Source: Maricaulis sp.
GTDB taxonomy: Bacteria; Pseudomonadota; Alphaproteobacteria; Caulobacterales; Maricaulaceae
DNA: 5,645 bases
Assembly: GCA_002694345.1 (NCBI GenBank)
Contig: NZLV01000140.1
Coordinates: 1 to 5,645 of the forward strand
Direction: 5' to 3'
The translations under genes and the position numbers were made by a program. This document shows positions 1 to 5,603 of the stretch, piece by piece. The notes beneath the pieces were generated by a model. The model was not told where the DNA came from. It saw only the letters and a list, made by a program, of their open reading frames with translations, and did no database searches. Each line of letters opens with the position of its first letter. The first letter of the stretch is position 1.

Positions 1-1072
1 CCTCGGGCTTCAGCTTCTTCTCGCGGGCGCGGGCAGCCAGGTCCTTCATCTCGCGGGAGATCTCAACCAGGCCCTTTTGATCGGCATCCTTGACGATCGG
101 CGTGATCAGCCCGCCTTCAATGGCCACGGCGACGGAGACGTCGGCATGCTTGTGGCGGGCAATATGGCCGCCCTCGATCCAGGAGGAATTCGCCGCCGGA
201 ACCTTCTTCAGGGCCAGGGCTGACGCCTTGATCAGGATGTCATTCACGGAGACCTTGGCGCCATCCTTTTCGGCGGCGGCATTCACGCGCTTGCGGAAGT
301 CCAGCAGGGCGTCGATCCGGCAATCCACATTGAGCGGGAAGTGCGGGATGTCGCGGAAGCTCTCCGACAGGCGTTTGGCGGAAATCTTGGTGATGTTGTC
401 GGCCTTCTCGACCTCGTAGCGGTCGCGGGCAATGCCATAGGCCTTGAGCGGGTCGTCCAGGTCGACCGGCGCGGCGCTGGCCGGCGCTTCAGTGGCCTTG
501 GACGGAGCTTCGGACGGTTGGGCATTCTCGACATCGCGCTTCACGATCCGGCCATGCGGGCCCGACCCGTCAATGGCGGCCAGGTCCAGCCCCTTGTCGG
601 CCGCGATCCGGCGCGCCAACGGGCTCGCCTTGATCCGGTCGCCGCCATCCTTTTCGCCCCCGCTTGCGGGGGAGATGTCGGCTTTGCCGACAGAGGGGGC
701 CGAAGCCGCAGGCTTCGGGGCCGGAGACGGGACAGGTGCCGTCTCGCTCGCCTTGCTCGCGCCCCCTTCGACCCGGCCCTTGGCCGGCCCACTTCCCCCA
801 CCTTCGGCGGGGGCAAAAACCTCGGTCTCGCCCTCTTCCAGAAGGATGGCGATGACTTCATTGACCTTCACGCCCTCAGCACCTTCATCGACGAGGATCT
901 TGCCCACCACGCCTTCATCGACGGCTTCGACTTCCATCGTCGCCTTGTCGGTCTCGATCTCGGCGATGACCATGCCGCTCTCGACCGTGTCACCGGTCTT
1001 CACATGCCATTTGGCCAGCGTGCCCTCTTCCATGGTGGGCGACAGGGCGGGCATCAGGATTTCAATCGACAT
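1..1072 (-). CDS. pdhC: Pyruvate dehydrogenase E2, dihydrolipoamide acetyltransferase (3' end cut by window edge)
   Basis: This is the E2 core of the pyruvate dehydrogenase complex, which moves the acetyl group from lipoyl-lysine to CoA in the cytoplasm. I translated the frame by hand: 357 codons are open to the window edge. A lipoyl domain spans about residues 1-80, with the lipoylated lysine at K43 in ETDKA. A low-complexity Gly/Ala/Pro/Ser linker covers about 82-146. A peripheral subunit-binding domain follows at about 147-182 (IKASPLARRIA to GRIVKRDVE). The acyltransferase domain starts near 225. The catalytic HxxxDG motif and roughly the last 80 residues lie outside the window. The ATG at 1072 fits because the protein then begins MSIEILMPALSP, as E1 beta does; a GAGGACGA-like ribosome site lies just upstream. 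The stop of the GFA gene is 22 nt upstream. Oddity: two palindromic repeats are translated within the linker. Other 2-oxoacid E2s are less likely given the adjacent E1 genes. Confidence 0.95.
   Translation of the reverse strand, partial: MSIEILMPALSPTMEEGTLAKWHVKTGDTVESGMVIAEIETDKATMEVEAVDEGVVGKILVDEGAEGVKVNEVIAILLEEGETEVFAPAEGGGSGPAKGRVEGGASKASETAPVPSPAPKPAASAPSVGKADISPASGGEKDGGDRIKASPLARRIAADKGLDLAAIDGSGPHGRIVKRDVENAQPSEAPSKATEAPASAAPVDLDDPLKAYGIARDRYEVEKADNITKISAKRLSESFRDIPHFPLNVDCRIDALLDFRKRVNAAAEKDGAKVSVNDILIKASALALKKVPAANSSWIEGGHIARHKHADVSVAVAIEGGLITPIVKDADQKGLVEISREMKDLAARAREKKLKPE
656..700 (+). repeat. GC-rich palindromic repeat, copy A, inside the E2 linker
   Basis: Two perfect hairpins stand in tandem. 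The first has a 7-bp stem (657-663 with 666-672, loop TT). The second has a 7-bp stem (676-682 with 686-692, loop TTT). A G-run follows at 695-699, and it can also pair with the C-run at 657-661. This layout resembles short palindromic elements scattered between genes in many alphaproteobacteria (recalled from memory, not searched). On the minus strand it is read in the E2 frame as about residues 125-139 (GKADISPASGG in the middle). The length as delimited here, 45 nt, is a multiple of three. Confidence 0.75.
700..718. repeat. Perfect 8-bp hairpin abutting repeat copy A
   Basis: CCGAAGCC at 700-707 pairs perfectly with GGCTTCGG at 711-718 around a 3-nt loop. It lies inside the E2 linker and encodes part of the Pro/Ala/Lys-rich stretch PKPAASA. 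It may be a third arm of the neighbouring element, or simply the result of biased Ala/Pro/Lys codons. Confidence 0.6.
761..814 (-). repeat. GC-rich palindromic repeat, copy B, inverted relative to copy A, inside the E2 linker
   Basis: Read on the minus strand, this has the same order of parts as copy A on the plus strand: a C5/G5 hairpin (795-802 with 806-813, one G-T wobble, 3-nt loop), a short AAGTG-type spacer, a second hairpin (773-778 with 782-787, perfect, loop CTT) and a terminal GGGGGC. It encodes about residues 87-104 of E2, including the atypical run EGGGSGPAKGRVEGG. As delimited it is 54 nt, again a multiple of three. Confidence 0.7.
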
Positions 1073-1094
1073 GGGTCTCGTCCTCGTGGTCGGC

Positions 1095-1496
1095 CTACTG
1101 GCCGAGCTCCGGGTTGATTTGGGCGATATTCTTTTCCCAGTTCGCGCCATCGAATTCCTCGAAGCGGAGCTGGAGATTGGCGTCGGCATCCAGGCAGCGC
1201 AGATTGACCGACCAGCTGTCCGGGTGCGAGCGCGGGACATAGAAGGCCTTCACGCCGCACTTGGAACAGAAGGTGTGCTTGGCCGTATGCGTGCCGAATG
1301 TATAGGTCGTCAGGCTTTCCGCCCCGCGCTCAATCTTGAAGTCCGACTTGTCCACGATGAGGTGGATGAAACCGGTCTTGGCGCAGATCGAACAATTGCA
1401 CGACAGGGCGACGACACTGTCCGGCAGGTTCACGGCAAAGCCGACCTCACCGCAATGACACTCACCGTGGCGCCAGGATTTCTCCGGAGAGCCCAT
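1095..1496 (-). CDS. GFA-family zinc protein (glutathione-dependent formaldehyde-activating enzyme/CENP-V fold)
   Basis: A 133-residue protein with the cysteine pattern of the GFA family: C13-x-C15 and C77-x-x-C80 (the structural zinc pair in characterised Gfa), and C33-x-C35-x-x-C38 (the second, catalytic-type zinc site). CSKCG at 77-81 is a family signature. The length matches a single-domain member. Named members bind S-hydroxymethylglutathione, but most of the family has no proven substrate, so a formaldehyde or glutathione role here is unproven. The ATG at 1496 lies 5 nt after the E1 beta stop, and its GGAG ribosome site overlaps that stop, so it is probably translationally linked to E1 beta. 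E2 begins 22 nt downstream. A GFA gene between E1 beta and E2 is unusual; a thiol- or aldehyde-related service to the complex is only a guess. Confidence 0.88.
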   Translation of the reverse strand: MGSPEKSWRHGECHCGEVGFAVNLPDSVVALSCNCSICAKTGFIHLIVDKSDFKIERGAESLTTYTFGTHTAKHTFCSKCGVKAFYVPRSHPDSWSVNLRCLDADANLQLRFEEFDGANWEKNIAQINPELGQ

Positions 1497-1501
1497 CCAC
1501 C

Positions 1502-2905
1502 CTACTCCGCGTAGCAGACAGCCTTGGCCGCCTTCACGATGTCGGCCGTGCCCGGCAGGGAGAGTTTTTCCAGATTGCCGGCATAGGGCAGCGGGACGTC
1601 TTCCTGGTGGACGCGGACCGGCGGGGCGTCGAGATAGTCAAAGGCTTCGGCGGTGACGACGGCAGCGATTTCCGCACCGACACCCATGCGGCCCCAGCCT
1701 TCCTCGGCGCAGACGATGCGATTGGTCTTCTTGACCGATTGCACCACCGTGTCGGTGTCGAGCGGGCGCAGGGTGCGCAGGTCGATCACTTCGGCGGAGA
1801 TGCCCTCTTGCGCCAGGATGTCGGCGGCTTCCAGGGCAAAGCCGACCATGCGCGAATGGGCGGTGATGGTCACGTCCGTGCCTTCGCGGCGCACCTTGGC
1901 CTTGCCGATCGGCAGGACCCAGTCCTCCACATCCGGCACGTCGAAGGTTTCGCCATAGATGAGCTCATGCTCGAGGAAGACGACCGGGTTCGGATCGCGG
2001 ATGGCGGCTTTCAGCAGGCCCTTGGCATCGGCCGCATCATAGGGCGCGATCACTTTGAGGCCGGGCACATTGGCATACCAGGCGGAATAATCCTGCGAGT
2101 GCTGGGCACCGACGCGGGAGGCCGCGCCATTGGGGCCGCGGAACACGATCGGACAGCCCATCTGGCCACCGGACATGTACAGCGTCTTGGCGGCGGAATT
2201 GATGATGTGGTCGATCGCCTGCATGGCGAAGTTGAAGGTCATGAATTCGACGACCGGCTTCAGCCCGTTGAAGGCCGCACCGACACCCAGACCGGCAAAA
2301 CCGTGCTCGGTGATCGGCGTGTCGACCACGCGCTTCGGACCGAACTCGTCCAGCAGGCCGCGGGTCACCTTGTAGGCGCCCTGGTATTCGGCGACTTCCT
2401 CACCCATCACGAAGACGGTGTCGTCACGGCGCATTTCCTCGGCCATGGCGTCACGCAGGGCGTCACGGACCGTGGTTTCCTTCATCGCGGTACCCGACGC
2501 GATCTCGGGATCAGAGGCATCGGGTGCGGCATGGTCAATCACGACCGGCTCACCGGTTTCCGGCGCGTCTTCGGTTGCCGCGTCTTCTTCCGCTTCTGCC
2601 ACGGGCTCGGCCTTGTCGTTGGAAGGCGCCGCTTTCGGAGCCTCCAGATTGGCCGGGTCCTCGCCGTCTTCGGCCAGGATGGCGATGGCGGCATTCACCT
2701 TCACGCCTTCCGTGCCCTCGGCGACCAGAAGCTTGGCGACCACGCCCTCTTCCACGGCCTCGACTTCCATCGTGGCCTTGTCGGTCTCGATCTCGGCAAT
2801 GACATCGCCACTTTCGACGCTGTCACCTTCCTTGATGAGCCATTTGGCCAGCGTGCCTTCTTCCATCGTGGGCGAAAGCGCCGGCATGAGAACTTCGATC
2901 GACAT
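1502..2905 (-). CDS. pdhB: Pyruvate dehydrogenase E1 subunit beta with N-terminal lipoyl domain
   Basis: The beta subunit of the thiamine diphosphate-dependent E1, which decarboxylates pyruvate and acetylates lipoyl groups. Of its 467 residues, about 1-80 form a lipoyl domain with K43 in ETDKA. Residues 81-140 are an acidic Ala/Pro/Glu linker. The transketolase-like catalytic part runs from about 141 to 467. It shows MGEEVAEYQGAYK (167-179, holding the family's TPP-activating Glu), TPITEHGFAG, FMTFNFAMQAIDHIINSAAK, FRGPNG and GAQHSQ (His269). The extra lipoyl domain makes it longer than a beta subunit lacking one; this is known for alphaproteobacterial PdhB. The ATG at 2905 gives the same MSIE opening as E2; the upstream GGGAAGAAG is a modest ribosome site. 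The NTF2-like gene ends 33 nt upstream and GFA starts 5 nt downstream. Nothing essential appears missing. Confidence 0.97.
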   Translation of the reverse strand: MSIEVLMPALSPTMEEGTLAKWLIKEGDSVESGDVIAEIETDKATMEVEAVEEGVVAKLLVAEGTEGVKVNAAIAILAEDGEDPANLEAPKAAPSNDKAEPVAEAEEDAATEDAPETGEPVVIDHAAPDASDPEIASGTAMKETTVRDALRDAMAEEMRRDDTVFVMGEEVAEYQGAYKVTRGLLDEFGPKRVVDTPITEHGFAGLGVGAAFNGLKPVVEFMTFNFAMQAIDHIINSAAKTLYMSGGQMGCPIVFRGPNGAASRVGAQHSQDYSAWYANVPGLKVIAPYDAADAKGLLKAAIRDPNPVVFLEHELIYGETFDVPDVEDWVLPIGKAKVRREGTDVTITAHSRMVGFALEAADILAQEGISAEVIDLRTLRPLDTDTVVQSVKKTNRIVCAEEGWGRMGVGAEIAAVVTAEAFDYLDAPPVRVHQEDVPLPYAGNLEKLSLPGTADIVKAAKAVCYAE

Positions 2906-2938
2906 GGCTTCTTCCCGTGTCCTGTTCGTTAGGCGAGG

Positions 2939-3349
2939 TCAGCCATTGGCTGCCTCGGGTTTGTAGCGCAGGGCGTGCTCGCGCATTTTCGCGGCGAACT
3001 CGACCAGCGTGTTCAAGGGCCGGATGAGCACTTCGATCCGGCGCATATGGCCGGCATCATCCAGCGAGATCTTGTCGATACCGACGAGGCCCTTGCCGTC
3101 CACCGTTCCGGTGAATTCCAGCAGGATCTCATTGCCGTTGACCCATTCCTGCCGGTAGTCGAAGCCTTCGACCACGGTGATCACACCCATCAGGATGTGC
3201 AGCAGGTAGTGCTTGTCGGCACTCGGCTTCCAGACGACCGGCGAATGCAGCTCGCAGCCTTCCGCGATGATCGAAGCCAGCAGGCCCTCATCGCGCGTTT
3301 CCACGGCTTTGTGCCAGGTCTCCAAAAAGTGTTTCACTTGCGGTGTCAT
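2939..3349 (-). CDS. NTF2/SnoaL-like small protein, function unknown
   Basis: A 136-residue protein that looks like a single NTF2-like (SnoaL-type) cone-shaped domain. It has an N-terminal helical stretch (VKHFLETWHKAVETRDEGLLASII), then EGCELHSPVVWKP, a strand-rich middle (EILLEFTGTVDGKGLVGIDKISL) and a closing RRIEVLIRPLNTLVEFAAKM. The RPLN segment before a C-terminal helix is common in this class. Such domains serve as small enzymes or ligand-binding proteins, and the fold alone does not say which. I prefer the ATG at 3349 (GGGGA about 5 nt upstream) over an upstream in-frame start at 3448, because the extra 33 residues do not look like the domain and would overlap the preceding gene. It starts 17 nt after the membrane-protein stop and ends 33 nt before E1 beta. 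Its position suggests co-expression with the complex; any role there is unknown. Confidence 0.8.
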   Translation of the reverse strand: MTPQVKHFLETWHKAVETRDEGLLASIIAEGCELHSPVVWKPSADKHYLLHILMGVITVVEGFDYRQEWVNGNEILLEFTGTVDGKGLVGIDKISLDDAGHMRRIEVLIRPLNTLVEFAAKMREHALRYKPEAANG

Positions 3350-3366
3350 TGAGGTCCCCGATCTCT

Positions 3367-3684
3367 CTATGGCCCAAAAAAGCCGACCATAAAGATGATT
3401 GCCATGGTGAAGAAGGCGCAAGCCCACCATGCCAATATCAGGTACCACCCCAACCGTGCCGCTTTCCCGGACTGAACGAGGGATTTTGCCACCGGATGGC
3501 CGGAGGCCACCAATTCCTCCAGAGCGCTGTCAGGCACCTTGTTCCGGGTCCAGACCGGAGCCGGGATTCCTGCATACTCCTGCGACAGCCGAAGCTGGCT
3601 GAACAGGCTGCGCACGAGTTGATACATCGTACCCAACCATATCAGGGCTCCGATGCCCGCATATGCCAGAACCCAGGAATTCAA
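3367..3684 (-). CDS. Small two-helix membrane protein, function unknown
   Basis: A 105-residue protein I do not recognise. It has one hydrophobic helix at about residues 4-25 and a second at about 79-103 (WYLILAWWACAFFTMAIIF), joined by a polar loop of about 50 residues. A hairpin anchored in the inner membrane is likely. The start is taken as the TTG at 3684, because a GGAGG lies about 10 nt upstream at the end of the E1 alpha gene and no ATG or GTG fits better before helix one. The E1 alpha stop is 5 nt upstream and the NTF2-like gene is 17 nt downstream, so the tight packing supports a real gene in the operon. Its place among soluble pyruvate dehydrogenase genes is odd. The exact start is uncertain, but two membrane segments in the operon frame make a chance ORF unlikely. 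Confidence 0.65.
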   Translation of the reverse strand: MNSWVLAYAGIGALIWLGTMYQLVRSLFSQLRLSQEYAGIPAPVWTRNKVPDSALEELVASGHPVAKSLVQSGKAARLGWYLILAWWACAFFTMAIIFMVGFFGP

Positions 3685-3689
3685 AGTGA

Positions 3690-4694
3690 TCAGGCCTCCA
3701 CCAGAACGTCCGTGTAGAGCTCGGACGGATCCGGCTCGGGGCTGTCCTTGGCGAACTGGGCGGCGTCGGCGACGATCTTCTTCACCTCCTTGTCGATCTC
3801 CTTGAGCTCCTCCTCGCTGGCATGCTTGCCCTCGATGAGACGCTTCTTGATCAGGTCGATCGGGTCGTGGTGGGAGCGGATATCGTCGACTTCCTCTCGC
3901 GTCCGGTACTTGGCCGGGTCGGACATGGAGTGTCCGCGATAGCGATAGGTCTTCATCTCGAGGATGAAGGGCCCCTTGCCGTCACGGGCATGCTTCACGG
4001 CCTTCTCAGCGGCCCGTTTCACGGCCTCAACATCCATGCCGTCGACTTCCTCGCCGGGAATGCCGAAGGACGCGCCACGCTTGTACAGATGGGTTTCCGA
4101 GGAGGCCCGCTTGACCGCCGTGCCCATGGCGTACTGGTTGTTCTCGATCACATAGATGACCGGAAGGTCCCAGAGCTTGGCCATGTTGAAGCTCTCATAG
4201 ACCTGGCCCTGATTGGCTGCGCCATCGCCGAAATAGGCCACGGCGACCTTCTTGTTGTCCTTGTAGCGATCAGCAAAGGCCAGACCGGTGCCCAGCGCCA
4301 CCTGGGCGCCGACAATCCCGTGACCGCCATAGAATTGTTTCTCGCGGGAGAACATGTGCATGGAGCCGCCCTTGCCGCGCGAATAGCCGCCTTCGCGACC
4401 GGTCAGCTCGGCCATCACCCCGTTCGGGTCCATGCCGCAGGCCAGCATGTGGGCGTGGTCGCGATAACCGGTGATGACCTGGTCACCCTCTTCCATCGCC
4501 GCCTGGATCCCGGTCACCACGGCTTCCTGGCCGATATAGAGGTGACAGAAGCCCGCGATCAGCCCCATGCCGTACAATTGACCCGCCTTTTCCTCGAAAC
4601 GGCGCATCATCAGCATGTCGCGATAGTATTTGAGCAGCTCGTCCTTGCCCGCGGCCTTGGCGGCGGAAGACTTGGTATTTCGCTTGGCGGCCAT
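3690..4694 (-). CDS. pdhA: Pyruvate dehydrogenase E1 subunit alpha
   Basis: The alpha subunit of the E1 heterotetramer, which binds thiamine diphosphate and decarboxylates pyruvate in the cytoplasm. With the chosen start it has 334 residues, normal for bacterial PdhA. Visible family blocks are LLKYYRDMLMMRRFEEKAGQ (20-39), GYRDHAHMLACG (76-87), GGKGSMHMF-type GKGGSMHMF (107-115) and HGIVGAQVALGTG (125-137). The TPP/Mg motif runs from GDGAANQG (156-163) to ENN (184-186). TYRYRGHSMSDPAKYR (249-264) follows, equivalent to the phosphorylation loop of eukaryotic E1 alpha. The ATG at 4694 gives MAAKRNTKSS, a Lys/Ala-rich leader. An in-frame ATG at 4730 would add 12 unlikely residues; neither start has a clear ribosome site. 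It lies 139 nt after ftsB, the widest gap in the gene series, and 5 nt before the membrane-protein start. Confidence 0.97.
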   Translation of the reverse strand: MAAKRNTKSSAAKAAGKDELLKYYRDMLMMRRFEEKAGQLYGMGLIAGFCHLYIGQEAVVTGIQAAMEEGDQVITGYRDHAHMLACGMDPNGVMAELTGREGGYSRGKGGSMHMFSREKQFYGGHGIVGAQVALGTGLAFADRYKDNKKVAVAYFGDGAANQGQVYESFNMAKLWDLPVIYVIENNQYAMGTAVKRASSETHLYKRGASFGIPGEEVDGMDVEAVKRAAEKAVKHARDGKGPFILEMKTYRYRGHSMSDPAKYRTREEVDDIRSHHDPIDLIKKRLIEGKHASEEELKEIDKEVKKIVADAAQFAKDSPEPDPSELYTDVLVEA

Positions 4695-4833
4695 TATTTC
4701 GCACGCGAACCAAACAGCCCGCGCTCCCATCTGACTGTGCTAGCGCCATATCAGACGATTGCCCCGGACGGCAAGCGCCGGGCCCGAAAAAGTCACATTT
4801 GAAGGAGGCGTTGCCCGCGTTTCAAGCGCGCAA
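4695..4833 (-). promoter_or_regulatory. ftsB-pdhA intergenic gap, possible second promoter
   Basis: This 139-nt gap is the only sizeable spacer in the gene series, so a pdh-specific promoter is reasonable. On the minus strand there is a weak pair, TTGCCG followed by TATGGC about 18 nt later (around 4752-4781 on the plus strand). A nearby GCTAGCAC resembles the Caulobacter -10 consensus, but no properly spaced -35 accompanies it. A CCCGG/CCGGG inverted repeat with a 10-nt loop is present but has no downstream T-run on the minus strand, so it is not a convincing terminator. This is inference from spacing and weak matches only. Confidence 0.25.
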
Positions 4834-5139
4834 TCAATGCTGCGGAGACGGCTCGATCTCGACGATGATTTCCCGCGGGTGCGCGACATTCAGGATGTCA
4901 CGGGCCCGTTCCTCGACATAGTCCAGGTCCAGACTGTCGGACCGCAGGCGCGAGGCGGTATCTTCCAGCAATTCACGTTCGGCAACAGCGCGATCGAGTT
5001 CGGCTTCAGCCAGGCGAATCTCGTTCTTCACGACAATCCAGTTGAGCACGCCCTGCTCACCCGTCAGCGCGTGATAGCCAAAATAGGCAATCGCCACTGC
5101 GAGAAAGACAGTCGTGCCGTATCGCTTGATTGCGTTCAA
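4834..5139 (-). CDS. ftsB: FtsB/DivIC-family septum formation initiator
   Basis: A 101-residue bitopic divisome protein of the FtsB/DivIC type, which in other bacteria forms a complex with FtsL and FtsQ at the septum. It has a short cytoplasmic N-terminus, a transmembrane helix at about residues 9-26, and the characteristic short motif TGEQGVLNW (26-34). A coiled coil follows at about 35-68, and a small C-terminal part with LDLDYVEERARDILNVAHPREIIV (70-93) is typical of the family. The start is a TTG at 5139, supported by GGTGG 6 nt upstream; no ATG or GTG lies before the membrane helix. An ftsB-like gene just before pdhA is a recurrent alphaproteobacterial arrangement. Its upstream region carries clustered GANTC sites. 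The family is confident; the symbol ftsB rather than divIC is convention. Confidence 0.88.
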   Translation of the reverse strand: MNAIKRYGTTVFLAVAIAYFGYHALTGEQGVLNWIVVKNEIRLAEAELDRAVAERELLEDTASRLRSDSLDLDYVEERARDILNVAHPREIIVEIEPSPQH

Positions 5140-5179
5140 ACCAAACCACCTCGAAAGCCGCGACTTCCCCTGCCGCGTT

Positions 5180-5251
5180 GTGTTGAGGGTGATTCAACAC
5201 GATCACGCTTTAGGAGTCGTGAATCCCGGATTCAGCAACGGGTAAGATTCA
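5180..5251 (-). promoter_or_regulatory. Putative ftsB control region with five GANTC (CcrM-type) sites
   Basis: Five GANTC motifs lie at 5191-5195, 5214-5218, 5221-5225, 5229-5233 and 5246-5250. GANTC is the CcrM methylation target in most alphaproteobacteria. The same stretch holds two perfect inverted repeats: GTGTTGA/TCAACAC (5180-5186 and 5194-5200) and TGAATC-CCG-GATTCA (5220-5234). A weak promoter can be drawn on the minus strand, with TTGCTG at 5233-5238 and CCTAAA at 5209-5214; it would place transcription start near the first inverted repeat. The motifs are seen directly; a regulatory role is inference. Confidence 0.45.
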
Positions 5252-5540
5252 AGGAGGGAATGGGGCATGCCCACCGGTGCGCAACACGGCGGTTTGCCAG
5301 GCATTACAGGCGATCCCGCAGGGTATTTTGGTCGTCTTGGATGGTCTGAATGATCCTGAAGGACCGCCCGCAACCCAGTGAAGCTGATTAAGGAACAGTC
5401 CGGCCAGACCTGTCCCAGCGCCACCCGCCCCGTCCGACCCGTGCACAGATTCGTGCGAAGCGTGGACAGAGTATGACCCGGTTTTGCGGGGTGGGGATTA
5501 AGTGGGAGCTATCCCTAGCGTGGCAGCGCCAAGCGCCCCC

Positions 5541-5580
5541 CAGCCGGCGCGGCGCGCCACCCTCTCCCGCAAGGAGAGAG
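5541..5580 (-). repeat. Alphaproteobacterial-type intergenic palindromic repeat remnant
   Basis: Read on the minus strand, this gives CTCTCC-TTGCG-GGAGAG (stems 5562-5567 and 5573-5578), then GGTGGCGCG and a second small hairpin GGCGC-GCC-GCGCC (5546-5550 and 5554-5558). The order resembles a widespread alphaproteobacterial intergenic repeat whose core I recall as CTCCC..GGGAG + GTGGCGCG..GCGCCGG; this is recall, not a search. It looks degenerate, with the usual terminal part drifting into CTGGGGGG. Confidence 0.5.
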
Positions 5581-5603
5581 CATCTTCCGAAGGGGCCGAT
5601 CCG

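Noticed and set aside
656..814. CRISPR array or phage attachment site in the repeat-rich stretch
   Set aside because: The repeats are two inverted palindromes without regular spacers, inside an open reading frame; no integrase or cas gene is nearby.
541..861. 106-codon minus-strand open frame overlapping the repeats
   Set aside because: It is out of frame with E2, Arg/Pro-rich, and exists because the GC-rich repeats lack stops.
444..1514. 356-codon plus-strand open frame, and a 258-codon frame at 341-1117
   Set aside because: Both run opposite E2 and the GFA gene, with Ser/Pro/Ala/Arg-rich low-complexity translations; the minus-strand genes explain the region fully.
1607..2932. 441-codon plus-strand open frame
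   Set aside because: It lies opposite E1 beta in a GC-rich gene. Its translation is His/Gly/Arg/Asp-rich with no domain, typical of an antisense shadow.
3350..3448. Longer NTF2-like protein starting at 3448
   Set aside because: The extra 33 residues overlap the membrane-protein gene and do not resemble the fold; the ATG at 3349 fits the spacing.
4695..4730. Longer E1 alpha starting at the ATG at 4730
   Set aside because: It would add 12 residues (MGARAVWFACEI) unlike the Lys/Ala-rich start that follows, and has no ribosome site.
4760..4800. Hairpin as a terminator between ftsB and pdhA
   Set aside because: The T-run precedes rather than follows the stem on the transcribed strand, and the stem is short with a 10-nt loop.
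3822..4802. 326-codon plus-strand open frame
   Set aside because: It is opposite E1 alpha, whose family motifs are unmistakable; the plus frame shows no recognisable domain.
5203..5446. Two small minus-strand open frames upstream of ftsB
   Set aside because: They overlap each other in different frames, have odd composition, no ribosome site I trust and no domain.
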